This document shows positions 1 through 10,358 of a stretch of DNA of 64,000 bases, one piece after another. Positions within the stretch are counted from its first letter, which is position 1; each line of letters starts with the position of its first letter. A program made the translations under genes and the position numbers. Source of the DNA: Gemmatimonas phototrophica (GTDB lineage: Bacteria; Gemmatimonadota; Gemmatimonadetes; Gemmatimonadales; Gemmatimonadaceae); NCBI GenBank assembly GCA_945869195.1, contig CAMBNV010000002.1, positions 236,806-300,805 on the forward strand, in the 5' to 3' direction. The notes below the pieces were generated by a model, which saw only the letters and a list, made by a program, of their open reading frames with translations, was not told where the DNA came from and ran no database searches.

Positions 1-1942
1 CGACGTACGCTCGGCCCGTCACATGACGTGACGCCTCAAGCCCATTGATCCACGCGCCGCGCGGCAGCCCGGGGAGTCTCGACGCCATCTCAGTCCAGCT
101 CTTTCCGTCGTCACCGCTGCGCTGGACGTTGCCGTCATCGGTGCCAATCCAGAGCACGCCGCGCGTGCGCGGCGACTCCGCGATCGCGCTCAGCGAAGGC
201 CAATACGGCTGACCGTCGTCGAGTGATCGCGACGCAGCGGTGGGCTTCTGGCCCATGATCGACAGCGTGCGACGATCGATGCCCCTGGTGCGATCGCCGA
301 GTGCGACCCAGGTGTCGCCGCGGTCGCTGCTCTTCCACAGAATATTGGTACCAGCATACAGCGTACGCCGGTCATGCGGTGAGAGCACGACGGGTGCGTC
401 CCAGTTGGCGGGCGCCATCTCGTTGCCGAGTCGCTGCGGCGGCGCTTTCAGGTCGCCCCAGGTGGTCCAGTTGCGTCGCGCGGCGATCGCCCCCGTGGGA
501 TCGCCGGGGCGGATGCTCCGCTCCTGTCCAGTGGCGAGATCGATCCGCGCGAGGCCGAGGTACTGCGACGAGCTGAAGAGCGTGCGGTTGTCCGACGTGT
601 CGACGACGTTGAAGAAGCCATCGCCTCCGCCCCACTTGACCCAGTCGGCGTTGATGATCCCCTCGCTACGGTACGTCGCCGAGGGGCCCGCCCACGAGCC
701 ATTGTCCTGCAGTCCGCCGTAGACGCGATACGGTCGCTGGTTATCCACCGAAACCCGATACCACTGGCTCACCGGGAGGTCGGCGATGAATGTCCATGTC
801 TGCGCCTGATCGTAGCTAATCCCAATGCCACCATCGTCGGCCTTGATGAGATGCCGCGGGTTGGCGGGGTTCACCCAGAGAAACCGATCATCGCCATGCA
901 GTGACTGACGCATCGACCGCGAGGTCTTCCCGCAGTCGGTCGACATCGAGAAGAAGTTCATCATATATATCCGGCACGGATCGACGGGATCGACGATCAC
1001 CTGGCTCGCATACATCGGACGCGGATTCCAGGTGCTCTGCTGACGGAACGACTCCCCGCGATCGTCCGAGCGATAGAGACCGGCCTCGGGCTCCTCGTAG
1101 TTGGTCGCGGCGGTGTAGCGCTGACCCTGCTCGACGCTCACGTAGACGATGCGTGGGTCGCCGCGGAAGATCCCGATGCCGATACGACCGTGTTCGCCGG
1201 CGGGGAGGCCGGTCGTGAGCTTGCGCCAGGTATCGCCGCCGTCGGTGGACTTCCAGAGCCCGCTGCCGGGGCCACCGCCGTCGAATCCGAACGACGTGCG
1301 GCGGCGCTGATACGATGCCGCATACATGATGCGCGCGTCCGAGGGATCAATCGCGACATCTGACACACCAGTGTTAGCGTCCACGAAGAGCACGCGCTGC
1401 CAGGTGGTTCCGCCGTCGCCCGTGCGATACAGGCCGCGCTCGTCGTTCGGCCCCCAGAGCTGACCCATCGCCGCAACAAATGCGACCTCGCTCCGATTCG
1501 GATCCAACGCGATCCGTCCGATATGCGCCGACGCCTTGAGCCCGACGTTGCGCCAGGTGGTCCCGCCGTCGCGCGAGAGGTAGACGCCGTCACCCCAAGA
1601 CGAACTCTGGCGGTTGGCTCGCTCGCCGGTGCCGAGCCAGACGACATTCGTGTCGCGCTGGTGGACCGCGATCGCACCGATCGAGTGGGTCCCCTCGTTG
1701 CCGAAAAGCGGTGTGAGAGTGGTGCCGTTATTGGTCGTCTTGTAGAGACCCCCGGTCGACGAGGCCGCATAGAACACATGGGGGGTGGCCTCGACTACCG
1801 CGAGGTCAACGATGCGCCCGGACATCGCCGCCGGGCCGATCGTTCGGAAGCGCAGACCGTCGGTGAGCGCGGTAACAGGTGTCTGCGCCGCAAGCACGGG
1901 CGCGAGGAACAACAGGGCATAGAATGCGGGGCGAGTGCACAT
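1..1942 (-). CDS. VPS10/sortilin-like BNR-repeat (glycosyl hydrolase-like) secreted protein, C-terminus truncated by window edge
   Basis: Manual minus-strand translation from ATG at 1942: MCTRPAFYALLFLAPVLAAQTPVTALTDGLRFRTIGPAAMSGRIVDLAVVEATPHVFYAASSTGGLYKTTNNGTT...; the same frame reads PMYASQVIVDPVDP...WVNPANPRHLIKADDGGIGISYDQAQTW near 1018-700. Signal peptide plus repeated BNR/Asp-box-like motifs. Not in the ORF track because it is open at the window edge. Confidence 0.8.
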   Translation of the reverse strand, partial: MCTRPAFYALLFLAPVLAAQTPVTALTDGLRFRTIGPAAMSGRIVDLAVVEATPHVFYAASSTGGLYKTTNNGTTLTPLFGNEGTHSIGAIAVHQRDTNVVWLGTGERANRQSSSWGDGVYLSRDGGTTWRNVGLKASAHIGRIALDPNRSEVAFVAAMGQLWGPNDERGLYRTGDGGTTWQRVLFVDANTGVSDVAIDPSDARIMYAASYQRRRTSFGFDGGGPGSGLWKSTDGGDTWRKLTTGLPAGEHGRIGIGIFRGDPRIVYVSVEQGQRYTAATNYEEPEAGLYRSDDRGESFRQQSTWNPRPMYASQVIVDPVDPCRIYMMNFFSMSTDCGKTSRSMRQSLHGDDRFLWVNPANPRHLIKADDGGIGISYDQAQTWTFIADLPVSQWYRVSVDNQRPYRVYGGLQDNGSWAGPSATYRSEGIINADWVKWGGGDGFFNVVDTSDNRTLFSSSQYLGLARIDLATGQERSIRPGDPTGAIAARRNWTTWGDLKAPPQRLGNEMAPANWDAPVVLSPHDRRTLYAGTNILWKSSDRGDTWVALGDRTRGIDRRTLSIMGQKPTAASRSLDDGQPYWPSLSAIAESPRTRGVLWIGTDDGNVQRSGDDGKSWTEMASRLPGLPRGAWINGLEASRHVTGRAYV

Positions 1943-2097
1943 GTCGGGGAACTCGGCTGGGGCGGTCGGAACACGGAGAGTAATCGACGCGAAGCTATCC
2001 CCAACGCCCCCATTTGCACAACGGCGCCGGCGCAGAAGCGCATATGCGTCCCACCGCTCAACTGAGGGGAGCGAACGGGCGTGCCCCACGAAAACGG

Positions 2098-2673
2098 ATG
2101 ACTGGCGTGAAGCGCGACCGTCCGTCAGATTCACGCGGCATGAAACGGACCAATACCCAGCGCGCGCCCAGGCTGCTCACCACCGACGAGCCGCACCTTC
2201 CCGGCACCGTCCTGGGCACGAATAATCCGTTGGTCGGCGTGCTCGTGGAGCAGACCGAGCGTCGTCTCGTCGCCACTCAGGCCATTGCCGAGGGCACGGT
2301 GCTCTTTACGATCGAAGGACACGAAACCTCCACGCCGACCAAGTATTCGCTGCAGGTCGGTAAAGAGCTGCACCTCGATCAGCGTGGTGCCCGCGATGCG
2401 AATGACCGGGTGCGGCGATTCTATTGGCGCTACATGAACCACGGCTGCGAGCCGACGACCTGCGTCCGTGACCGAGCGGTCATCGCGCTGCGCGACATGG
2501 CGGCGCTCGAGGGGGTGGCGTTCGACTACAATACGACCGAGAGCGACATCGCCGAGCCGTTCCGGTGTCACTGCGGGAGTGCGCACTGTGTGGGACTCGT
2601 GCGTGGAGCACGGCACCTCACGCCGGCGCAGCGCACACGCATCGATCGACTGCTGCCCGATTATCTGCGCTGA
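2098..2673 (+). CDS. SET domain-containing protein (putative lysine methyltransferase); start could be 2014, 2098 or 2140
   Basis: SET-like motifs: RRLVATQAIAEGTVLFTIEG, RRFYWRYMNHGCEPTT (NHxC), EGVAFDYNTTE, post-SET-like CHCGSAHCVG. Confidence 0.75.
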   Translation: MTGVKRDRPSDSRGMKRTNTQRAPRLLTTDEPHLPGTVLGTNNPLVGVLVEQTERRLVATQAIAEGTVLFTIEGHETSTPTKYSLQVGKELHLDQRGARDANDRVRRFYWRYMNHGCEPTTCVRDRAVIALRDMAALEGVAFDYNTTESDIAEPFRCHCGSAHCVGLVRGARHLTPAQRTRIDRLLPDYLR

Positions 2674-2734
2674 GGGACGGCGCGCGTTCCTGAGGTGCGG
2701 CCGACGCGAACGGCTTCGCGCTAAGCGTGTGCCC

Positions 2735-4882
2735 TTAGCCGATGCGGAACAGCTCGAGGGCGCGACCATACTGCCTTTTGAGGGTCTCTTGCATCCGCTG
2801 GTGCGCAGGATTCACGAGCAGCGGATCCTGTAGCAGAATTCGTTCGGCTGCGATGCGCGCCACCTCACCGAGTGCCTCGTCGCGTAGCGGGTCCGCCACG
2901 CGGAACGTCGGCACGCCGCTCTGCCGTTCGCCGAAGAGATCACCCATGCCGCGCAGCCGCAGGTCTGCGCGTGCAATCACGAACCCGTCGTCACTGTCGA
3001 CGACCTCGCGCAAGCGATCCGCCGCCTCCTCCCCCACATCACCGAGCAGGATGCAATACGACTCCTCCGCCCCGCGGCCAACGCGGCCGCGCAACTGATG
3101 CAGCTGGGAGAGTCCGAACCGTTCCGGATGCTCGACGACCATCACCGTCGCATTGACCACATCGATCCCCACTTCAATCACGGTGGTGGCTACGAGCGCA
3201 TCAACTAATCCCTCCCGAAAGCGAGACATCACCTCGTCCTTTTCGTCAGACGACATGCGCCCGTGCAGGAGCGCCACGCGGCGTCCCCGCAGCGCACCGG
3301 CGGTGAGCTCGTCGAACGCGGACGTCGCGGCCTTGAGCAACACCTTCTCAGACGCCTCGACGAGCGGGTAGACGATGTAGGCCTGCCGACCCGCCTCGAT
3401 CTGCCGGACAACGAAGTCCATCACCCGTGCGCGCGCCGACTCAGGGCGGAGCGCTGTCGTGACCGGCAGGCGCCCTGGTGGCCGCTCGTCGATCACGCTC
3501 ACGCCGAGATCGCCATACAGCGTCAGCGCCAGTGAGCGAGGAATGGGCGTCGCCGACATCAACAGCACGTCAGGTTTGTGCGTCCCGCGCAGCGCCTGCT
3601 CCGCCGACGCGCGCGAGGACCGCGACGGGGTCGCCACTCCCGCCCCTCCCTCGCTCAACACTCGTCGTTGATCCACTCCGAACCGATGCTGTTCGTCGAT
3701 GATCGCCAGCCCGAGTTTGGCGAATGTGGTGGCGTCCGCGACGAGCGCATGCGTCCCGACCGCGATCAACGGCTCCCCACTCTCGAGGCGCGCGGCCGCG
3801 CTCTTGCGCTCCTTCGCCGTCCGCGATCCGGTGATGAGCACCGGAACAATGCCAAGCGGCGCGAGCAGCATCTCGAGCGTCCGTGCATGTTGCTCCGCCA
3901 ACAGCTCCGTCGGCGCCATCAATGCGACCTGATATCCGTTCTCGATCGCCAGCAACGCCGCAAACACCGCCACCACGGTCTTTCCCGACCCCACGTCGCC
4001 CTGCAACAACCGATGCATGCGCGAGGACTGACCCATCTCCACCACGATCTCGCGGACGCACCGCACCTGTGCCTTGGTAAGTTGGAACGGCAACGCCGCC
4101 TTGAACTTGGACGTCAACTCGCGTCGATTTTCGAATTGGATCCCATCACGCCGCTCGGCGGCGAGCTGCCGTGCTCGGCGGTGCAGGAGATGCACAAAGA
4201 ACAGTTCTTCATACGCGAGACGGTTCCGCCCGGCGAGCGCGCGCGCCAACGACACCGGTCGATGCACCGCCGCCAATGCGTGCGGGAGCGACGGCACCCC
4301 GGCCTCGGCGAGGAGCGCCGGCGGCAGGTACTCGTCGACCAGTGGCAGCAGTACATCGAGATGTGTCTCGATCAGCCCGCGGATCACCTTGACTGAGAGT
4401 CCTTCCGTCGCCGGATACACCGAGAGTACCCGCCCCCCCGTGGTCCCGTCCGCGTCCTTGCCGAGGTTGACCCACTCGCGCGGTGCGAGCTGGCGCCCAT
4501 GAAAAAACCGTACCGGCCCGCTGAGCAGCAGAACGTCGTCCTTGTTGATCTGACGGTCGAGCCAAGGCTGGCCCGGCCACCCCACTTCAATCAACCCCGA
4601 CGGATCCTGCACGACCGCCTGGAATACCCGCAGGCCTTTCCGCGTAGGCAGAATGCCCTTCGATATCACCGTACCAATCACGGTCGCGTCATCGCCCACT
4701 CGGAGCTGAGCGATCGGTCGCACCGTACTCGCATCCTCGTAGCGATGCGGGATGTGCATCAGCAGGTCACGAGCGGTGAAAATATTCAATCGCTTGAGTA
4801 GCTCGGCGCGACGCGGCCCCACCCCGGTGAGGTACGTGACCGGAGTTTCCAGCGTGAGGCGCGCCCGGGCGGCGGGCGTCAC
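2735..4882 (-). CDS. recG: ATP-dependent DNA helicase RecG
   Basis: Motifs LLQGDVGSGKTVVA, IIDEQHRFGVDQR, LLMSATPIPRSLALTLYGDL, VIEVGIDVVNATVMVVEHPERFGLSQLHQLRGRVGRG. Confidence 0.95.
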   Translation of the reverse strand: MTPAARARLTLETPVTYLTGVGPRRAELLKRLNIFTARDLLMHIPHRYEDASTVRPIAQLRVGDDATVIGTVISKGILPTRKGLRVFQAVVQDPSGLIEVGWPGQPWLDRQINKDDVLLLSGPVRFFHGRQLAPREWVNLGKDADGTTGGRVLSVYPATEGLSVKVIRGLIETHLDVLLPLVDEYLPPALLAEAGVPSLPHALAAVHRPVSLARALAGRNRLAYEELFFVHLLHRRARQLAAERRDGIQFENRRELTSKFKAALPFQLTKAQVRCVREIVVEMGQSSRMHRLLQGDVGSGKTVVAVFAALLAIENGYQVALMAPTELLAEQHARTLEMLLAPLGIVPVLITGSRTAKERKSAAARLESGEPLIAVGTHALVADATTFAKLGLAIIDEQHRFGVDQRRVLSEGGAGVATPSRSSRASAEQALRGTHKPDVLLMSATPIPRSLALTLYGDLGVSVIDERPPGRLPVTTALRPESARARVMDFVVRQIEAGRQAYIVYPLVEASEKVLLKAATSAFDELTAGALRGRRVALLHGRMSSDEKDEVMSRFREGLVDALVATTVIEVGIDVVNATVMVVEHPERFGLSQLHQLRGRVGRGAEESYCILLGDVGEEAADRLREVVDSDDGFVIARADLRLRGMGDLFGERQSGVPTFRVADPLRDEALGEVARIAAERILLQDPLLVNPAHQRMQETLKRQYGRALELFRIG

Positions 4883-5811
4883 CCGTCCAACAGATCGCGC
4901 GCGAACGTCGCCGCGTCAAAGAGCACGAGATCCTGCGCCTGCTCCCCTATACCAATGAACTTCACCGGCACGTTGATCGCCTCGTGCACCGCCAGTACCA
5001 CGCCTCCGCGCGCGGTGCCGTCGAGCTTGGTGACCACGACCCCTGTGATGGGCACGGCCTCACTGAAGCGCTTGGCCTGTTCCACGGCGTTCTGCCCGAC
5101 GGTGCCGTCGAGTACAAGCAACGCCTCGTGCGGCGCACCGGGGAGCCGATTCTCCACCACTCGCTGCACCTTCTTCAGTTCGTCCATGAGCGCGCCGCTC
5201 GTGTGCAGGCGCCCGGCCGTGTCGATGATAATCACGTCCACGCCGCGCGCGACACCGGCGTCAATCGCTTGCCACGCGACCGCTGCCGGATCTCCACCCG
5301 GCGTCCCAGCCACGAACTCCGCGCCGGTGCGCTCGGCCCAGACGCGCAGCTGATCGATCGCGCCCGCACGGAAGGTGTCGCCCGCACCGAGCAACACCGA
5401 TTTTCCGTCGGCGCGCAGTTTGGCGGCGAGCTTCCCGATGAATGTGGTTTTGCCTGCACCATTGACGCCGAGCACGAGCACCACCGCGGGCGCCTCGGTG
5501 GGAAGCCTGAGCGCGGGATTGCTATGGCCGGCACGGAGCGCCCCTTCGATCGCCGCACGCAGCGCCGCGAAATAGTCGTCCGGTGTCTTGACGGTACCGC
5601 GCGTGGCCTGCTGCTTCACCGCATCGACGAGCCGCAGCGTGACCGGTATACCGAAGTCGGCCTCGAGGAGCGTCTGCTCAAGTAGCTCGAGTGACCTCTC
5701 GTCCACTCCGCCGCGCGCGAGAACGGCGACGTCGGCTAGCGCAACATCCTTGATGCGCTGCCAGAGCGACTTGCGAGGGGTGTCGTCCTTCTTGCGGAAG
5801 AGGAGGGCCAT
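4879..5811 (-). CDS. ftsY: Signal recognition particle receptor FtsY (NG domain, short N-terminus)
   Basis: SRP GTPase motifs [71 protein letters not shown]. 4-bp overlap with recG. Confidence 0.95.
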   Translation of the reverse strand: MALLFRKKDDTPRKSLWQRIKDVALADVAVLARGGVDERSLELLEQTLLEADFGIPVTLRLVDAVKQQATRGTVKTPDDYFAALRAAIEGALRAGHSNPALRLPTEAPAVVLVLGVNGAGKTTFIGKLAAKLRADGKSVLLGAGDTFRAGAIDQLRVWAERTGAEFVAGTPGGDPAAVAWQAIDAGVARGVDVIIIDTAGRLHTSGALMDELKKVQRVVENRLPGAPHEALLVLDGTVGQNAVEQAKRFSEAVPITGVVVTKLDGTARGGVVLAVHEAINVPVKFIGIGEQAQDLVLFDAATFARDLLDG

Positions 5812-5919
5812 GGGCTGAAAAGAGGAGCGGCACGACTGACCGTGGTGAAGAATTACCGCAAAAGAGGCCGTTGGGCAGGGTTAAAGTCCGTTCGCAAGCG
5901 CGACGCACCCGAGTCCCGG

Positions 5920-7575
5920 TTACCGCAGCCCGATCTTTCTCCGCAGGAGCCATTCCGTGCAGAGTGCGACGATCACCAGCGCGGCCAGCCACCAGGCCGT
6001 GACCGCCCGGGGTGCCCGATCCATCGGTGTGCCATCGCCGACGGCACCAGACGCGACCGCCGCACGCCGCGGTACCCACTCGGTGCTCACCCTGGCCCGC
6101 GCCTCCACGGGTGCTCCCCTCCGGGTCTCCGCCGCGACCCAGTCGAACACGCTCCCCCAGATCGCATCGTAGGCGTCTGAGGCCCGCCCGCCCCGAAGGC
6201 GCCAGCGCCAGAGCCCGGAGGCCGGTACAATCACGGTGCGACGCACGCCGTCGTCAAGATGGAACACGGTCCGCTCTTCGAACCGCCGTGCTCGCCGCGC
6301 GATCACCGCAGGCGCCCCGCGCGGCGCCATTGGCGCGACGTCAATCGGAGGGAGCGACTCCCATGGCACGCCAGCAAGCACCGCTGCAATCGGTGAGTCA
6401 CCGGTGCCAACCGGGTAGTAGTCCTCCCCGGTGACCGGCGGCGCAAAGAGCACGAGCGCCTCTCTGCCAAGGGCGCGAGGGGCACCGAACATGGCGGTGT
6501 CGCCGTGCAGCACGAGCAGAGGCGCCGCGATGGCGGCCTGACGCACCGCCGCCTCGGTGGTGGGACGGAGACTCCCATCGGTACGCCACTGCCCCGGCGC
6601 GACACGCCAGAAGGCCTGCACCGGCCCCCGGCGCGTGCCGCGCAGCACGGCAAGTGCGAATCGCGCGTCCTGATCGGGCGCGGTCGAGATAAACGTCGCG
6701 GCGGCGGCGCCCGACACGACGACCGATGCCGACGCAGTGTCGTTCTCGGCGACTGCGTCGCGATTCGACCCAGTGCCCGACGCGGCCACGGCAGCCGCTC
6801 CGTCGAGCGCCGCGCGAATCCGTCGCGTGCCGTCGCTCGCCGGTATCGGCACCGCGATGCGCGCCTCGTGCTCCTCGAACGCGTCGAGCGCCGGGAGCGG
6901 CATGGTCGAGATCACTCGATCGTCTAGTCGCAACGTGAGCGTGGTCGTCGCCGAACCCACCGCGCCCGCCTTTACCACCACGCGCACGGGGATGGTGTCA
7001 CCCCCGAGGGCGCCACCAGGAGCGTCGAGTCGCGCGACCGCCGCATCGGGCCGCGCGGTGGCGCGCACCACGCGCACGGAAGAGCCGCGTGGCAATCGCG
7101 AGATGCGGTCGGCAGCGTCGAGCTGACCGTCCGTCACGATCACGAGCGGCCGCCCAGCGGCAATCGCCGCATCGATGAGCGGCGCCACGCGCGAGGCGAG
7201 GTCGGCCGGGACGGCAGGAACCGTGTCGCTGCGAAGCGAGTCCCCGAAGAGGATCACGCTGTCTGCGCCGGCGGACCGGAGCGAATCAACCAGGGCGCGT
7301 GCGGCAACCCACTGCGCGGTGTCTCCGCTAGCGCGCCAACTCGCCGAAACGTCGAGCCCGACCCAGGAGGCCAGCGGTCGCGACGGACCGAGCGGCGCAT
7401 TGAGTAACAGCGCGAAAATGAGAGTCCCAGCGAACGCGCGCAACGCGAAGACCGTCGCCGTGGGAGCGGCGAGACGGACACGATACGCGAGGGCGGCGAG
7501 GGCGACCCCCGCGGCGAGGGCAGTGATCCAGGAGAGCATAAGGAGAGCGGTCGCGAAATGTACGCGATGCCACAC
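5920..7575 (-). CDS. Membrane-anchored protein with N-terminal transmembrane segments and vWA-like (BatA/B-like) region
   Basis: N-terminal hydrophobic helices; LVGLDVSASW and LVIVTDGQLD resemble vWA motifs; C-terminal TM (VTAWWLAALVIVALCTEWLLRRKIG). Confidence 0.55.
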   Translation of the reverse strand: MWHRVHFATALLMLSWITALAAGVALAALAYRVRLAAPTATVFALRAFAGTLIFALLLNAPLGPSRPLASWVGLDVSASWRASGDTAQWVAARALVDSLRSAGADSVILFGDSLRSDTVPAVPADLASRVAPLIDAAIAAGRPLVIVTDGQLDAADRISRLPRGSSVRVVRATARPDAAVARLDAPGGALGGDTIPVRVVVKAGAVGSATTTLTLRLDDRVISTMPLPALDAFEEHEARIAVPIPASDGTRRIRAALDGAAAVAASGTGSNRDAVAENDTASASVVVSGAAAATFISTAPDQDARFALAVLRGTRRGPVQAFWRVAPGQWRTDGSLRPTTEAAVRQAAIAAPLLVLHGDTAMFGAPRALGREALVLFAPPVTGEDYYPVGTGDSPIAAVLAGVPWESLPPIDVAPMAPRGAPAVIARRARRFEERTVFHLDDGVRRTVIVPASGLWRWRLRGGRASDAYDAIWGSVFDWVAAETRRGAPVEARARVSTEWVPRRAAVASGAVGDGTPMDRAPRAVTAWWLAALVIVALCTEWLLRRKIGLR

Positions 7576-7600
7576 GCCTCAGTGGCGGATTATCCCAAAA

Positions 7601-8866
7601 TCAGCGGTCAAGCTGCTCGGGTGCGACGGCGGGGCCGCGGACCACGCCGGCCGGCCGGTCGAGCGCAAACAGGGTCGCCGTGCGAATGCGCTCGAAGGAC
7701 TTAAGGTCGGCCCCCGTGAGCGGGGGACCAGATGTGGCCTGCAGCACGCGACGCGGGTCGCGCTGCGCGCCGTTCACCAGCACCTCGAAGTGCAGGTGCG
7801 GACCGGTAGCGAGTCCGGTCATGCCGACGAATCCGATCGTCCGTTCGATCTCCACCCGCACTCCCGAGCGGATACCGGCGGCGAACTCGCGCAGGTGGGC
7901 GTAGCGCGTGACGTAGCCGTTTTGGTGCCGGATCTCGACCGTATTGCCGTACCCGCCTTGGCGACCCGCAAAGATGACGACGCCATCTCCGATCGAACGC
8001 ACCGGCGTACCCGAGCTCGCCGCATAGTCCATCCCCTGATGCGCCCGCCAGGTGCCGAGGATGGGATGCCTGCGCTGGCCGAACGTGCTCGAGATGCGAC
8101 GGAACTGCACCGGCGAACGCAGAAAGCTCGCGGCGAGCGAGCGGCCCTGCTGGTCGTAGTATTTGCTGCGGCCGTTCTCGACCTCCATGCGGATCGCCTG
8201 TACTTCGGTGCCAGCCCGCTGCAGCCCCGCGGCAATCACGTGGCCAATCTTCACCGACCCTGTCGCCAGTGACTGGCGCTCAAACAGAACGCGCAGGTCG
8301 TCCCCCCGCTGCAGCTCGCGCGACATATCAAACCGATACTCGTAGATGTCAGCGACGGCCCATGCCAGTTCCTCCCGGGCGCCCGCGGGCAGGATGTCGT
8401 GGGCGCCCGCCTCCACCGCGGCATACAGCGACGACTGCACCACGCCACGCACGAGCACGGTATCGGTCGTCCAGGGGAGCCGTTCGTCGCTCGCGACCCA
8501 GATCGAGTCGGCACGCGTGACGCGCAGGATCCGGTCGACCCCAAGGAAGAATCGCACTTCCAGAGGCGCCCGCGACTCCGCGTCGCCGCTCAGTTCGACG
8601 GTGAGACCGGCGGGGATGCGGCGGGGATCGAGCGACGTCGATGCAATCACGTCCGCCGCTTCGCGGCGCGTGAGCCCGCGTCGCATGAGGAGTTCGGAGA
8701 GCGTCTCGCCGCGACCGAGCGTGTCCTTCGCGAACCAGCGGCCGGTCCGCTCGGCGTCGAAGATCTCTCCCGGTCGCCCAGGACGGGGCGCCGGAAGGCG
8801 CAATGCGGCGATCGCGAGCGCCGCGACCACCGCACCCGTGAAGAGCCGCGCGGCGCGCGGGCTCAA
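7601..8866 (-). CDS. M23 family murein endopeptidase
   Basis: [39 protein letters not shown]...YAHL...[12 protein letters not shown] (lysostaphin-type zinc motifs); N-terminal TM. Start overlaps ftsZ stop by 4 bp. Confidence 0.9.
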   Translation of the reverse strand: MSPRAARLFTGAVVAALAIAALRLPAPRPGRPGEIFDAERTGRWFAKDTLGRGETLSELLMRRGLTRREAADVIASTSLDPRRIPAGLTVELSGDAESRAPLEVRFFLGVDRILRVTRADSIWVASDERLPWTTDTVLVRGVVQSSLYAAVEAGAHDILPAGAREELAWAVADIYEYRFDMSRELQRGDDLRVLFERQSLATGSVKIGHVIAAGLQRAGTEVQAIRMEVENGRSKYYDQQGRSLAASFLRSPVQFRRISSTFGQRRHPILGTWRAHQGMDYAASSGTPVRSIGDGVVIFAGRQGGYGNTVEIRHQNGYVTRYAHLREFAAGIRSGVRVEIERTIGFVGMTGLATGPHLHFEVLVNGAQRDPRRVLQATSGPPLTGADLKSFERIRTATLFALDRPAGVVRGPAVAPEQLDR

Positions 8867-10047
8867 TCCATCTGTCTCCGGATGAACGTCGGGATCTCCA
8901 TATCACTCAGATCCTCGATGAGCCGCGTCGACGGACGCGGCCTCGGTGCGGCGTTGCTCGCGCTGCCGGCGACGCCGACGTTGGCCCCGTCCGTGGCGCT
9001 GCGATGACCGCGCGCAGCATCGAGAGAGATGACCGGGGTCGCGCCGCCGCGACCGACCAGCAGTCCGCTCGGCTGCTGCACCTTCTTCTCCTCGAATCCC
9101 GTGGCGATGACCGTGACGCGCACTTCGCCCTGCATCGCCGGCTCGCTGACCGCGCCGAAGATAATCTCGCACTCCTCCCCCACCGCTTCCTTCACAATAT
9201 CGGAGATCGTATTCACGTCGCCGAGCGTCATCTCGTCGCCGCCGGTGATATTGATCAGCACACCGCGCGCGCCAGCGATTGTCACGCTGTCGAGCAGCGG
9301 GCTCTCAATCGCCATCTTGGCGGCGTCGACGGCGCGATTCTCACCGCGACCGATGCCGGTGCCCATAATCGCCGAGCCTCCGTCCTTCATCACGGTGCGG
9401 ACGTCGGCGAAGTCGACGTTCACGATGCCGGCCTGCGTGATGATGCTCGAGATGCCACCGGTCGCCTGCAGCAGGACCTCGTCGGCCTTCTTGAGCGCGT
9501 CCTGGAACGGGATCCCCTTGCCCACCACGGCGAGGAGTCGCTCGTTCGGCACGATGATCATCGTGTCGACAAACTTGGCCATCTCAAGGATGCCTTCGTC
9601 GGCCTGGCGCATGCGCTTGCGGCCTTCAAAGAGGAACGGCTTAGTCACGATGCCGACCGTAAGCGCGCCGGCTTCGCGCGCCAACTCACAGACGATTGGG
9701 GCCGCTCCGGTGCCAGTGCCGCCGCCCATGCCGCAGGTCACGAACACCAGGTCAGCGCCCGCGATGGTCCGCGCCACCTCGTCGCGGTTCTCCTCGATCG
9801 CCTGACGCCCGATTTCCGGCCGAGCGCCCGCGCCGAGTCCCCGCGTGAGCTTCTTGCCAATCTGAATCTTCACATCGCTCTTCGATGCGAGCAACGCCTG
9901 CGCATCGGTGTTCACCGAGATGAACTCGACGCCCGCGAGGTGCTCCTCGATCATGCGATTGACGGCATTGCCGCCACCGCCGCCGACACCGACCACCTTC
10001 ATCCGCGCGTGCTGCGTCGCGTTGTCCTCGAATTCGAAGATGCTCAT
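8863..10047 (-). CDS. ftsZ: Cell division protein FtsZ (start reassigned to ATG at 10047: MSIFEFEDN...)
   Basis: [33 protein letters not shown] tubulin signature, C-terminal tail [13 protein letters not shown]. Confidence 0.97.
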   Translation of the reverse strand: MSIFEFEDNATQHARMKVVGVGGGGGNAVNRMIEEHLAGVEFISVNTDAQALLASKSDVKIQIGKKLTRGLGAGARPEIGRQAIEENRDEVARTIAGADLVFVTCGMGGGTGTGAAPIVCELAREAGALTVGIVTKPFLFEGRKRMRQADEGILEMAKFVDTMIIVPNERLLAVVGKGIPFQDALKKADEVLLQATGGISSIITQAGIVNVDFADVRTVMKDGGSAIMGTGIGRGENRAVDAAKMAIESPLLDSVTIAGARGVLINITGGDEMTLGDVNTISDIVKEAVGEECEIIFGAVSEPAMQGEVRVTVIATGFEEKKVQQPSGLLVGRGGATPVISLDAARGHRSATDGANVGVAGSASNAAPRPRPSTRLIEDLSDMEIPTFIRRQMD

Positions 10048-10111
10048 CGGGGGTGATGCTCCATCGGTCGGGCGTTGGGGTCGCTCAGGGTCGTCGGCTA
10101 CGTCGCAGAAG

Positions 10112-10132
10112 AATATAGTCCGGTGTGCACCG
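10112..10132 (-). promoter_or_regulatory. Candidate ftsZ promoter -10 (TATATT) with adjacent small palindrome CGGTG-CA-CACCG
   Basis: Minus-strand TATATT at 10117-10112, about 65 bp upstream of the ftsZ ATG; inverted repeat at 10121-10132 lies where a -10/-35 spacer would be. No strong -35 seen. Confidence 0.35.
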
Positions 10133-10305
10133 ACTTCACGACAGGGTGACGAACAGCGGGTCGGTTCGGAAACCTCGACGCGCCGATCCGTTATCCACTC
10201 TCGATCGCCGATTGGCTCACATTTGTGATTCCTTGAGCGGCGCGCGCCGACGACGAAATGGAGGCACCCGTCGCGAGCAGGCGGGGGGATCGCCCTACCC
10301 GCGAA

Positions 10306-10330
10306 GAAGGCCGCCGAATGGGCGGCCTTC
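10306..10330 (-). terminator. Perfect 10-bp stem hairpin after ftsA (GAAGGCCGCC-gaatg-GGCGGCCTTC)
   Basis: Read directly; lies 29 bp past the ftsA stop. No U-tract on either side, so termination is inferred. Confidence 0.55.
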
Positions 10331-10358
10331 TCACCACCCCCTGGTCCTCGAGGCCTTC

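Noticed and set aside
738-752. TTATCCACC as a DnaA box
   Set aside because: Lies within a coding sequence; a single near-match is expected by chance.
1138-1779. 213-aa Ser/Arg-rich minus-strand ORF in the track
   Set aside because: Out of frame relative to the VPS10/BNR reading frame (start 1942), which carries the recognisable sequence.
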